From Flavobacterium sharifuzzamanii (GTDB lineage: Bacteria; Bacteroidota; Bacteroidia; Flavobacteriales; Flavobacteriaceae): a DNA stretch of 64,000 nt. The stretch lies in the NCBI RefSeq assembly GCF_003254585.1, contig NZ_QJGZ01000041.1, positions 124,001-188,000 on the forward strand, given 5' to 3'. Positions 8,872 through 15,904 of the stretch are shown one piece after another. The notes below the pieces were generated by a model. That model worked only from the letters and a program-made list of their open reading frames with translations, had not been told where the DNA came from and ran no database searches. Positions within the stretch are counted from its first letter, which is position 1. The number at the start of each line of letters is the position of its first letter. Position numbers and translations under genes: made by a program.

Positions 8872-10050
8872 TTATTTAAATGCTGGAATTCCAGTCACAT
8901 CCATTCCTGTTATCAATAAATGTATGTCGTGAGTTCCCTCATAAGTAATAACACTTTCAAGGTTCATCATGTGGCGCATAATAGAGTATTCGCCTGTAAT
9001 CCCCATACCTCCGAGCATTTGTCTTGCTTCTCTGGCGATATTGATTGCCATATTAACGTTGTTGCGTTTTGCCATAGAAATCTGGGCAGTTGTTGCTCTG
9101 CCTTCATTTCTTAAAACTCCTAAACGCCAGGTTAATAATTGTGCTTTTGTGATTTCAGTGATCATTTCAGCTAGTTTTTTCTGCTGTAATTGAGTTCCTC
9201 CAATTGGTTTTCCAAACTGAATTCTTTCTTTTGAATATCTTAAAGCGGTATCATAACAATCCATTGCAGCACCAATTGCCCCCCAAGCAATTCCGTAACG
9301 AGCAGAATCTAAACAGCCAAGCGGAGCGCCAAGACCAGATTTATTTGGTAAAAGGTTTTCTTTTGGAACTTTTACATTATCAAAAATTAATTCTCCAGTT
9401 GCAGATGCACGAAGTGACCATTTATTGTGAGTTTCTGGAGTTGTAAAACCTTCCATGCCGCGTTCTACAATTAAACCATGAATTCTGCCTTCTTCGTTTT
9501 TAGCCCAAACAATTGCAATATCAGCAAAAGGAGCATTAGAAATCCACATTTTGGCACCATTTAAAAGATAGTAATCTCCCATATCTTTAAAATTGGTAAT
9601 CATACTTCCAGGATCAGAACCATGATCTGGCTCAGTTAAACCAAAACAGCCTATATATTCGCCAGTAGCAAGTTTTGGCAGATATTTCATTCTCTGTTCT
9701 TCGTTTCCATATTTCCAGATTGGATACATTACTAGCGAAGATTGAACAGATGAGGTAGATCTTACACCAGAATCGCCTCTTTCGATTTCTTGCATAATTA
9801 AACCATAAGAAATTTGGTCTAATCCCGCACCACCGTATTCTACAGGAATATAAGGTCCGAAACCACCGATTTCTCCAAGACCTTTAATAATTTGTTTAGG
9901 AAATTCTGCCTTTTGAGCATATTCTTCTATAATAGGAGAAACTTCTTTTTTTACCCAAGCACGAGCAGATTCGCGAACCAATTTATGTTCGTCTGATAGT
10001 AAATCGTCTAGGTTAAAATAATCTGGAGATTGAAATAGGTCTGGTTTCAT
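8872..10050 (-). CDS. Glutaryl-CoA dehydrogenase-type acyl-CoA dehydrogenase
   Basis: A 392-aa FAD flavoenzyme that oxidises acyl-CoA, most likely glutaryl-CoA to crotonyl-CoA in lysine/tryptophan breakdown. All ACAD regions are present: CFGLTEPDHGSDPGSM, KMWISNAPFADIAIVWAK, RIQFGKPIGGTQLQQKKLAEM, MLGGMGITGEY and the catalytic base E371 in TYEGTHDIH. The GVRSTSSVQSSLVMYPI segment near residue 95 and the THDIH ending are typical of the glutaryl-CoA branch rather than of medium- or short-chain enzymes. It is monocistronic with a TTG/TAnnTTTG promoter just upstream, and is the left housekeeping border of the peptide island. Confidence 0.88.
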   Translation of the reverse strand: MKPDLFQSPDYFNLDDLLSDEHKLVRESARAWVKKEVSPIIEEYAQKAEFPKQIIKGLGEIGGFGPYIPVEYGGAGLDQISYGLIMQEIERGDSGVRSTSSVQSSLVMYPIWKYGNEEQRMKYLPKLATGEYIGCFGLTEPDHGSDPGSMITNFKDMGDYYLLNGAKMWISNAPFADIAIVWAKNEEGRIHGLIVERGMEGFTTPETHNKWSLRASATGELIFDNVKVPKENLLPNKSGLGAPLGCLDSARYGIAWGAIGAAMDCYDTALRYSKERIQFGKPIGGTQLQQKKLAEMITEITKAQLLTWRLGVLRNEGRATTAQISMAKRNNVNMAINIAREARQMLGGMGITGEYSIMRHMMNLESVITYEGTHDIHLLITGMDVTGIPAFK

Positions 10051-10071
10051 GTTTTCTAATTTTTAGCAAAG

Positions 10072-10098
10072 CAAATTTACATAATAAAAATATAACAA
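10072..10098 (-). promoter_or_regulatory. Promoter of the acyl-CoA dehydrogenase gene
   Basis: On the minus strand, TTG (10096-10098) is followed after 16 bp by TAAATTTG (10072-10079), a good match to the Bacteroidetes -33/-7 pattern. It is 22 bp from the ATG. Confidence 0.55.
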
Positions 10099-10163
10099 AT
10101 ACAGGTTAAATTGTTATATTTTTTTACTGTAAAAATAAAATTAATAGGAATTTGGCAAATTAA

Positions 10164-10197
10164 TTGTAGTTTTTTGATAATTTATAGACTATTTTTG
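10164..10197 (+). promoter_or_regulatory. Possible promoter of the TPR-HTH regulator
   Basis: TTG at 10164-10166 and TATTTTTG at 10190-10197, spacing 23 bp, which is at the long end of the flavobacterial range. The -7 element is 19 bp upstream of the ATG at 10217. Confidence 0.4.
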
Positions 10198-10216
10198 AAT
10201 ACCAAAAATAAACTTA

Positions 10217-11998
10217 ATGAGGCTAATCATCTCTTTTTTCTTTTTACTAATAATATTTTCTAGTGGGACTGCTCAAAACAGAGAGGAATTCACGGAGCAA
10301 AAGTACTTAGAATTACAGGATAAAATCCGTTTTAGCATGAATGGTAATTTTGACCAGGGGCTTGAATATGCAGCTGAATTAAAGAAATCTAACAATGATG
10401 AACATATAGCTTTTGCTTACGGGGCGGGATCTTATCTTTATCAATTAAAAAATGATAGAGCTAAATGCGATGAATGGTTTGCCAAGGCATTAGCTCATTA
10501 TAACAAACTTCCAGAATCTGTTCAAAAAACAAATCTTAGAGCTTACCTATATAATTATAGAGGATTAACAGAATGGAAAAGACGAAATTTTAGTAATGCT
10601 CTCAGTAATTATCAGGAGGGAATTAAACTTTCTATTAAAACTAAAGATGTTATTCAAACCGTAAAGTTTAAAAGTAATATTGCTTTAGTTAATGAAGCTG
10701 TGGGCAATTACGAACTTGCTGTTAAAAACCTTAGACAGAACAGTGATTTTTTGGATAAGAATGAAAGTCTTTATGAAAAAGATCAATTCCAAAACAGTAA
10801 AAGTAATATTTATACCAATTTAGGAAACGTCTATGAAGGTTATTACATGAAGAACCGAAATAAGTCAGTTTTGCTAGATTCGGCTGAATACTATTATAAA
10901 AGGGCGATAACCTATTCGCAAAACTATATAGATAATAAAATGACAGCTACTTTAAGTCTGGGAAATATCTATTTGTTAAAAAAAGATTTTAAAAATGCAG
11001 AGAAAGCTTACTTTGATATTTCGATGTATGCGAAGCAAAATAATGATGAAAGTTATTATAAGACTGCAAATTATAATTTAGGAGACCTCTATTATTCTCA
11101 AAAAAAATACGATAAAGCTTTAATTTTCTTGAAAAAAGTCGATTCTCTTTACCTAAAGGAAAAGAAAATAGATATGAGTTATTTTCAGTCCAATTATATT
11201 CAAGCCAAAATTTATAATATTCAAAACGAACCTGAATTAGCTTTTAAGCATTCTAAAATTTATTTAGATTCTTATGAAAAATATGAAGGACAATTGCGAG
11301 AAGAAGCTTTAGAAGTTAATTATAAATTAGGAACTGCGAATCTGAGCGATGAGATGTTGAGCATTCAGGAGAAGTATAAATATGAGGTTTTATGGAATAA
11401 AGCCCTAAAAGTCTTCTATGTTATTTTGGTTGTCGGGATTGTATTTTTCCTAATTAAAAATATTAGAGATAAAAATAAAGCTCAGAAAAAAATGAATTCT
11501 TTAATTGAAGAATTTAAAGCTAATCTTGAGAAAAAGGAAATTGAAAAAGCAGAAATCGAAAAGGCAGCATTAGAAAAAACTATAGTTGTGGAAGAGCTTC
11601 CAGAACTAGAAGATGGTCAGCTTAAAAAGGAAAATGCAAATCTTAGTATTGATGAGGCAAAAGAAAATAAAATTGTGGAAAAATTATTGGCCTTAGAAGA
11701 AAAACTGGAATACTTAAATGCTGATTTTACGCTTTCGTATGTTGCTAAAAAAATAAAAACCAATACGACTTATTTATCTTATGTGGTCAATAAACGATTC
11801 GGAAAATCTTTTGGAGAATATTCAAATGAATTAAAGATTAATTATGTTATTAATCAGATGATTACAAATCATTTGTACCGCAAATATTCGACTCAGGCAA
11901 TTGCAGAAAGTGTTGGTTTTAAAAATGCAGTATCATTTGCAAAATCGTTTCGCAAAAGAACTGGAGTATCTCCAGCTCAATTTGCGAACAATATTTAA
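10217..11998 (+). CDS. TPR-transmembrane-AraC HTH one-component regulator
   Basis: A 593-aa regulator of a type frequent in Bacteroidetes. A signal peptide or anchor (IISFFFLLIIFSSGTAQ) is followed by about 360 residues of helical tetratricopeptide-like repeats, for example 'YLYNYRGLTEWKRRNFSNAL', 'TNLGNVYEGYY' and 'YNLGDLYYSQKKYDKAL'. One strong membrane segment (about 395-412, VFYVILVVGIVFFLIK) leads to a coiled coil rich in EIEKAEIEKA and then a C-terminal AraC-type DNA-binding domain (FTLSYVAKKIKTNTTYLSYVV, then TQAIAESVGFKNAVSFAKSF and TGVSPAQF). The layout suggests a periplasmic sensor and a cytoplasmic HTH. It is convergent with four small peptide genes ending 11 bp away, so it is a candidate regulator or receptor of the peptide island. 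Confidence 0.85.
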   Translation: MRLIISFFFLLIIFSSGTAQNREEFTEQKYLELQDKIRFSMNGNFDQGLEYAAELKKSNNDEHIAFAYGAGSYLYQLKNDRAKCDEWFAKALAHYNKLPESVQKTNLRAYLYNYRGLTEWKRRNFSNALSNYQEGIKLSIKTKDVIQTVKFKSNIALVNEAVGNYELAVKNLRQNSDFLDKNESLYEKDQFQNSKSNIYTNLGNVYEGYYMKNRNKSVLLDSAEYYYKRAITYSQNYIDNKMTATLSLGNIYLLKKDFKNAEKAYFDISMYAKQNNDESYYKTANYNLGDLYYSQKKYDKALIFLKKVDSLYLKEKKIDMSYFQSNYIQAKIYNIQNEPELAFKHSKIYLDSYEKYEGQLREEALEVNYKLGTANLSDEMLSIQEKYKYEVLWNKALKVFYVILVVGIVFFLIKNIRDKNKAQKKMNSLIEEFKANLEKKEIEKAEIEKAALEKTIVVEELPELEDGQLKKENANLSIDEAKENKIVEKLLALEEKLEYLNADFTLSYVAKKIKTNTTYLSYVVNKRFGKSFGEYSNELKINYVINQMITNHLYRKYSTQAIAESVGFKNAVSFAKSFRKRTGVSPAQFANNI

Positions 11999-12008
11999 AG
12001 CTGAATTA

Positions 12009-12155
12009 TTAACCATTTCCTCCGCCATTAGTTTTTATTGGATAGCTTATAACGGGCGGATCAATAGTTTCCTCACCTCCTCGAATAATTCTTTGAGTTT
12101 TAGGGTCTATTTTTTCTAGTTCAAAATCTTTGAATGTCAATATTTTAGTTTTCAT
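12009..12155 (-). CDS. Double-glycine leader peptide, tandem copy 1 (48 aa)
   Basis: A small ORF, ATG at 12155. Its leader (MKTKILTFKDFELEKI, then DPKTQRIIRGG) ends in a double glycine, the cleavage site used by C39 peptidases. The core EETIDPPVISYPIKTNGGGNG has no Cys. Three close copies follow at about 200-bp intervals with conserved reading frames, which is strong evidence that they are genes. Its stop codon lies 11 bp from the end of the convergent regulator gene. Likely a secreted peptide (signal, bacteriocin or RiPP precursor) handled by the C39 exporter at 15905; the function is not recognised. Confidence 0.8.
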   Translation of the reverse strand: MKTKILTFKDFELEKIDPKTQRIIRGGEETIDPPVISYPIKTNGGGNG

Positions 12156-12205
12156 GATTTAAATTTTTTTAGTTGTTTTTTACATTGTGTATCTGCAAAT
12201 GAGAA

Positions 12206-12355
12206 TCAGCCGTTTCCTGCGCCATTGGTTTTAATAGGATAGCTTACAACAGGCGGATCAACAGTTTCATTTTCCCCTCCGCGAATAATTCTTTGAGTTT
12301 TTGTGTCTATTTTTTCTAGTTCGAAATCTTTGAATGTCAATATTTTAGTTTTCAT
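12206..12355 (-). CDS. Double-glycine leader peptide, tandem copy 2 (49 aa)
   Basis: Same family as the gene at 12009. The leader is almost identical (…EKIDTKTQRIIRGG). The core ENETVDPPVVSYPIKTNGAGNG has one extra residue and a GAG instead of GGG. The length change of exactly one codon and the mostly conservative amino-acid changes indicate selection on the peptide. No Cys, Pro-rich, with the invariant YPIKTNG and GNG ending. Probably expressed with the other copies from a promoter upstream of 12752. Confidence 0.8.
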   Translation of the reverse strand: MKTKILTFKDFELEKIDTKTQRIIRGGENETVDPPVVSYPIKTNGAGNG

Positions 12356-12405
12356 GATTTAAATTTTTTTAGTTGTTTTTTACCTTGTGTATTTGCAAAT
12401 GAGAA

Positions 12406-12552
12406 TCAGCCGTTTCCTCCGCCATTAGTTTTTATGGGATAGCTTATAATGGGCGGATCAATAGTTTCCTCACCTCCTCGAATAACTCTTTGAGTTTTTA
12501 TGTCTATTTTTTCTAATTCGAAATCTTTGAATGTTAATGTTTTAGTTTTCAT
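12406..12552 (-). CDS. Double-glycine leader peptide, tandem copy 3 (48 aa)
   Basis: Same family. Leader MKTKTLTFKDFELEKI, then DIKTQRVIRGG; core EETIDPPIISYPIKTNGGGNG. It differs from copy 1 by few residues, mainly in the leader (L5 region, P18I, I23V) and V35I in the core. The double glycine precedes an acidic EET start of the predicted mature peptide. Its product should be about 21 residues after C39-type cleavage. Confidence 0.8.
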   Translation of the reverse strand: MKTKTLTFKDFELEKIDIKTQRVIRGGEETIDPPIISYPIKTNGGGNG

Positions 12553-12602
12553 GTATTCTTTTTGGGATTGATTTATTTGTATTTTACTGTTTAAGATGTT
12601 AG

Positions 12603-12752
12603 TTAACCGTTTCCTCCACCATTAGTTTTCAAAGGATCGCTTGGTGTAGCCGGATCAGTGGCGTCATTACCTCCTCCTTTAATAAGTCTTTGTGTTTTTG
12701 TATCAATTTTTTCTATTTCGAAATCTGTTAATGTGAATATTTTATTTTTCAT
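12603..12752 (-). CDS. Double-glycine leader peptide, tandem copy 4, diverged (49 aa)
   Basis: First gene of the array in transcription order. Leader MKNKIFTLTDFEIEKIDTK, then TQRLIKGG; core GNDATDPATPSDPLKTNGGGNG. The middle of the core differs strongly from the other copies (PATPSDPL against PPVISYPI), while the DP near its start and the KTNGGGNG end are kept. This pattern of a conserved leader and tail with a variable centre resembles precursor peptide families. No modifying enzyme for it was recognised nearby. Confidence 0.75.
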   Translation of the reverse strand: MKNKIFTLTDFEIEKIDTKTQRLIKGGGNDATDPATPSDPLKTNGGGNG

Positions 12753-13335
12753 GTTTTTGAATTTTTAGTTTATATTTTTAAAGTGTTAAGTGTTGTATAC
12801 TTTTTTTAAAGTATTATCAAACGCACCAAAAAATGAGCGTTAAATGGAACTGTGCTAATAGTTTTTTTGAGTTGTTATTGATCAAAAGCAGTGAAAAAAA
12901 CGAATTTATTTGTGAGGGATACTGACCAAATTATGGTTTGCTTTTTGCTTTTAGAGGAAGTTTTTTTGCTTCTGATTTGAGGTTTTTTTTTGACGATTTG
13001 AAGTCATTTTTTTGACCTCTTTTTATGATTTTCTTTCTTCAAAATCATGTCATTTTCTTGTCCTTATTTTCATGTTTTCCAATGTTTAGATTATTACCTA
13101 TCCAAAACTAGATAAAAAGCAAAACCGTTAATCGAAAATGGGCTTTTTGAGCTTTTTGTTGAAAGAATAAACATGTAATCTTAAGTGTGTCAGGGTATTG
13201 CGAAGTTTACTATACTTGGTATAATTTATAAATTGTATGTGGTATAATTAATAAAATGTATGTGTTTATGTGATTTTTATCAATAAAAACCCCAATCTTT
13301 GCAGTGTAATTATGATTTTAAAACATTAAAAAACG
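12753..13335. other. Long AT-rich divergent intergenic region
   Basis: 583 bp between the peptide array (-) and the C39-like/VKOR/thioredoxin gene (+), so it must hold promoters for both. It has long T runs on the plus strand and no ORF worth reporting. The clear structure is the 23-bp tandem repeat at 13218-13263. No consensus TAnnTTTG with a matching TTG was found for either gene; AATCTTTG at about 13293-13300 is one mismatch from a -7 element for the plus-strand gene. Confidence 0.6.
13218..13263 (+). repeat. Two adjacent 23-bp direct repeats upstream of the VKOR-fusion gene
   Basis: Units 13218-13240 and 13241-13263 match at 21 of 23 positions and abut with no spacer. Each starts GGTATAATT and ends ATGTATGT. 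They lie 73-118 bp upstream of the start codon at 13336, where an activator-binding site would be expected. AraC-type proteins often bind direct repeats, so the regulator at 10217 is a candidate ligand; this is inference. Confidence 0.6.
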
Positions 13336-14892
13336 ATGTTAAAACTGGTCCAAAAATTTCTGCAAATCAATCGATACTCAGATATCAAAAATGAGTTTAA
13401 GGACCTGTTTTTGTCTCATCCAAATTATCCGAGTTTGTTTGCCATTACAGACTCGTTTGATTTGCTTTCTGTAGAGAATGCAGCTGTAAGAGTTTCGAAA
13501 GAACAGATTGAAGAGTTGCCTTCAAATTTTTTGGCGTATTTTAAAGATGAATTGACGCTAGTTGAAAAGATTAAAAGCGGTGTTAGAATTACAACTACAA
13601 AAAAAGGAGTACAAAAGTTATCCTATGATAAATTTCTCTTAGATTGGAATGGAGTAATTGTTGCCATTGAGCCAAACAATGTCGTAGCAAGAGATAATTT
13701 AAAAATAGAATACAACTGGCTAAAATATTTTCTGCCTCTTGTGCTTGTAGGGGGATTGTCTTTCTACTATAATCGTTTTGATTGGTTTAGCGCTTCGTAT
13801 TTGGTAACATCAGTTTTGGGGCTAATTGTAAGCATATTTATTGTTCAGGAAAGATGGGGAGTTAAAAATACTGTAATTTCAAAATTCTGTAATTTGAGTT
13901 CTAATTCTTCTTGTCATTCTGTAATAAGCTTCAATGATGATATTGCAAATAGATGGCTGAGTTTCTCAGATTTGCCATTGCTCTTCTTTAGTTCAAGTAT
14001 TGTAGCAATATTGGTTAATCCTTTAAGTTCAGCAGTTTTTGTTGGATTCTTAAGTCTTTTGGCAATTCCAATAATAGTTTGTTCGATCTGGATTCAAAAG
14101 TTTGAGATTCAAAAATGGTGCATAATGTGTCTTGCAATATCATTTTTAATATTGGCACAAAGCATTGTTTGGTTTTCGTCTGATTTTTTCACATTGAGTT
14201 TCAGTTTTAATGAAATCTTTCCTTATGTATTCTCTTTATTGCTTTTAATACCAATTTGGGCAGCAGTTAAAGTAATGATAAGAAAAATGCTTGATAACGA
14301 AAACTCTCTAAAAGAGCTTAAGAAATTTAAAAGAAATTACTCTTTATTAAACTTCTTGTCTAAAAAAGTAAAATATACAAAAGGATTTGAAGATTTAAGA
14401 GGATTGACATTTGGCAACAAAAATGCTGGAGTTAGACTTTCTGTAATTCTTAGTCCTAGCTGTGGGCATTGCTATAGAACTTTTCAAGAAGCTTTTGATT
14501 TAGTATTGAAGTTTCCAGACAAAATATATTTGAATGTTCTTTTTAATATTAATCCTGAAAACAATGACAATCCTTACAAGGCAGTTGTAGAAAGACTTTT
14601 AACTATTAACAGGACGTCACCTGGAAAAACAGTTGAAGCAATTTCTGATTGGTATATTAAGAGAATGACTCACAAAAAATGGCTTAAAAAATGGAATGTT
14701 GAATCTGTAAGCATGATGATAAATCAGGAAATTCAGAAACAATATGATTGGTGCTCTATGAACAATTTTAATTACACACCTATTAAAATTGTAAACGAAA
14801 GGCTATTTCCAAATGAATACGAATTGAACGAGTTAAAATATTTCTTGAATGATTATGTAGAGGAAGTTCAAGTTCTTGAAAAGATAGCTTAG
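13336..14892 (+). CDS. C39-like domain / vitamin K epoxide reductase / thioredoxin fusion (disulfide-forming membrane protein)
   Basis: A 518-aa three-part protein. Residues 1-115 resemble a C39 peptidase (FLSHPNYPSLFAITDSF, ELPSNFLAYF, WNGVIVAIE) but lack the catalytic Cys and His, so this part may only bind leader peptides. Residues 125-310 are a VKOR membrane domain with the loop pair C185/C193 and the quinone-site pair C262-IM-C265 in KWCIMCLA. After a linker, residues 340-518 are a thioredoxin fold with C376-GH-C379 in SPSCGHCYRTF. VKOR plus thioredoxin proteins pass electrons from protein thiols to quinones, making disulfides. Placed directly before three Cys-containing leader peptides, it is probably their dedicated oxidase. 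Confidence 0.88.
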   Translation: MLKLVQKFLQINRYSDIKNEFKDLFLSHPNYPSLFAITDSFDLLSVENAAVRVSKEQIEELPSNFLAYFKDELTLVEKIKSGVRITTTKKGVQKLSYDKFLLDWNGVIVAIEPNNVVARDNLKIEYNWLKYFLPLVLVGGLSFYYNRFDWFSASYLVTSVLGLIVSIFIVQERWGVKNTVISKFCNLSSNSSCHSVISFNDDIANRWLSFSDLPLLFFSSSIVAILVNPLSSAVFVGFLSLLAIPIIVCSIWIQKFEIQKWCIMCLAISFLILAQSIVWFSSDFFTLSFSFNEIFPYVFSLLLLIPIWAAVKVMIRKMLDNENSLKELKKFKRNYSLLNFLSKKVKYTKGFEDLRGLTFGNKNAGVRLSVILSPSCGHCYRTFQEAFDLVLKFPDKIYLNVLFNINPENNDNPYKAVVERLLTINRTSPGKTVEAISDWYIKRMTHKKWLKKWNVESVSMMINQEIQKQYDWCSMNNFNYTPIKIVNERLFPNEYELNELKYFLNDYVEEVQVLEKIA

Positions 14893-14954
14893 AAATGCAG
14901 AAGCTTCGACTGCTAAAATAGAAGAAAATAACCCCGATTAAAAAACCTGCAGTT

Positions 14955-15137
14955 ATGTTAAAGAATATTTTGAAATTGAAAGGTGCAGTAGAATTGACTG
15001 CTAATGAACTGAAAACAATAAATGGAGATCATGCTCCAATTTGTGAAGATGGATTTAAGGCCAAAAGATGTACAGAATTTGGAACCGTGCCAACATACTG
15101 GAACTGTATACCAAATAGCTATTTCGGAGGCTGTTAG
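14955..15137 (+). CDS. Cys-containing leader peptide A (60 aa, 4 Cys)
   Basis: Starts at ATG 14955. The leader MLKNILKLKGAVELTANEL then KTING has the hydrophobic-basic start and ELKTIN(G) end of Bacteroidetes double-glycine leaders, but G is followed by D, not G. The core DHAPICEDGFKAKRC, then TEFGTVPTYWNC and ending GGC, has four cysteines, the last residue being Cys. It follows the disulfide-forming fusion protein by 62 bp and shares a CAGTTATGTTA context around the start with peptide B. Predicted to be oxidised and exported; bacteriocin-like, function unknown. Confidence 0.75.
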   Translation: MLKNILKLKGAVELTANELKTINGDHAPICEDGFKAKRCTEFGTVPTYWNCIPNSYFGGC

Positions 15138-15203
15138 AGAAAAATAAGTATCAAAAGTTATTACAGATTTGAGGCTTAAACCAAAAAACGTAAATAGCCA
15201 GTT

Positions 15204-15338
15204 ATGTTAGAAAAGATTTTAAAAAGCAAAGAAACAAGAAAGCTGACAAAAAAAGAGCAGAAAAATATTTTGGGAAACGAGTATTTACAAGAACTTAATT
15301 GTCATGATACTGCTGTTGAGAAATACTCTGCTTGCTAA
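15204..15338 (+). CDS. Cys-containing leader peptide B (44 aa, 2 Cys)
   Basis: A short ORF, ATG 15204, stop 15336-15338. Leader MLEKILKSKETRKLTKKEQ then KNILGN aligns with the leaders of peptides A and C (ML..IL....…L…EQKNI.G). The core after the G is about 20 residues (NEYLQELNCHDTAVEK then YSAC) with two Cys, the second at the C terminus. The processing site is GN instead of GG. Start context CAGTTATGTTA is shared with peptide A. Likely a real precursor, given the leader conservation. Confidence 0.68.
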   Translation: MLEKILKSKETRKLTKKEQKNILGNEYLQELNCHDTAVEKYSAC

Positions 15339-15397
15339 TTTTTAATATTAATTAACAATAGATAAAATACTGTTGTTATATAAAAAAGGTATTGATT

Positions 15398-15589
15398 ATG
15401 TTAAAGAAGATCTTAAACCTAGAAGGTGCTCAATGCATTAATAAAAATGAGCAAAAAAACATAAAAGGAGGAATTCCAGAATGTTGGGTTTATGCTTTAG
15501 AGGCAGGATGCTTTTTAATACCGCCAGGCGAAACTTGTCCGCTAAATACATCATCGGGTATTTGTGATACAAGTCGTCTTTGTTGTTGA
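15398..15589 (+). CDS. Cys-rich double-glycine leader peptide C (63 aa, 6 Cys in core)
   Basis: The ATG at 15398 is chosen over an upstream TTG at 15392 because it gives the same ML-KIL start as peptides A and B. Leader MLKKILNLEGAQCINKNEQ then KNIKGG ends in a canonical double glycine. The core IPECWVYALEAGCF, then LIPPGETCPL and ending RLCC, holds six cysteines including a terminal CC. An even count in all three cores (4, 2, 6) fits intramolecular disulfides. Expected substrate of the exporter at 15905; activity unknown. Confidence 0.75.
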   Translation: MLKKILNLEGAQCINKNEQKNIKGGIPECWVYALEAGCFLIPPGETCPLNTSSGICDTSRLCC

Positions 15590-15654
15590 TTTTTAACTTT
15601 TTTAAAAGTAATACGATATAGCCTTATTTAGAATTTAGTCATGTTTTTTTTGAA

Positions 15655-15850
15655 TGTATAGGCGCTCGATCGTGGAACATTGAGCATTTTCTCAGTATTG
15701 ATGATTGGTACTGAGATTCTTAGGAGTTGGCCGATAGGTTGTTTTTATTTGGTTAGGGTAACCGCGGCCATGTCCTAAAGAAATTGTGTTGCTAAAAATT
15801 TGTTTTTAAATACTGAAACAGAGAAGATTTAGGTCTTCTCTGTTTTTTTT
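15655..15850 (+). ncRNA. Candidate structured RNA upstream of the C39 exporter gene
   Basis: No ORF, but a dense set of helices. P1: 15664-15670 with 15679-15685 (7 bp, one G-U). P2: 15690-15697 with 15709-15716 (8 bp, perfect). P3: a two-part long-range helix, 15720-15725 with 15773-15778 (TTAGGA/TCCTAA) and 15728-15733 with 15765-15770 (TGGCCG/CGGCCA). P4 inside it: 15751-15755 with 15759-15763. Then a strong terminator at 15816-15850. This stretch is more GC-rich than its surroundings. It could be a free small RNA or a 5' leader that controls the exporter by termination. It was not matched to any known riboswitch class. Confidence 0.55.
15816..15850 (+). terminator. Intrinsic terminator / possible attenuator before the exporter gene
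   Basis: A 12-bp perfect stem (arms 15816-15827 and 15834-15845) with loop TTTAGG, followed by a T tract on the plus strand only. It ends about 55 bp before the exporter start codon, so it either ends the peptide/ncRNA transcript or acts as an attenuator for the exporter. Confidence 0.85.
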
Positions 15851-15904
15851 ATGGATTAACAAGAATTTTTTTTCTTAATTTGGCCTTTAATAAATCAAAA
15901 ACAA

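Larger units (their letters stand above)
12009..12752 (-). repeat. Four-unit tandem gene array, period about 197-200 bp
   Basis: Units start at 12155, 12355, 12552 and 12752 on the minus strand. Coding parts and the roughly 50-bp spacers between units 1-2 and 2-3 are almost identical in sequence, pointing to recent unequal-crossover duplication. Unit 4 (promoter-proximal) is clearly more diverged in both core and spacer. Confidence 0.9.

Noticed and set aside
12009..12752. CRISPR array
   Set aside because: The period of about 200 bp, conserved reading frames and nearly identical whole units are not a repeat-spacer structure.
12009..15589. Lanthipeptide, graspetide or lasso peptide cluster
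   Set aside because: No dehydratase, cyclase, ATP-grasp ligase, radical SAM enzyme or lasso cyclase is encoded nearby; the only modification enzyme seen is the disulfide-forming fusion.
15655..15850. Known riboswitch, SRP RNA, 6S or tmRNA
   Set aside because: CTGAGA occurs, but only inside helix P2, and none of the conserved core motifs of TPP, cobalamin, SAM, SRP or tmRNA could be found.
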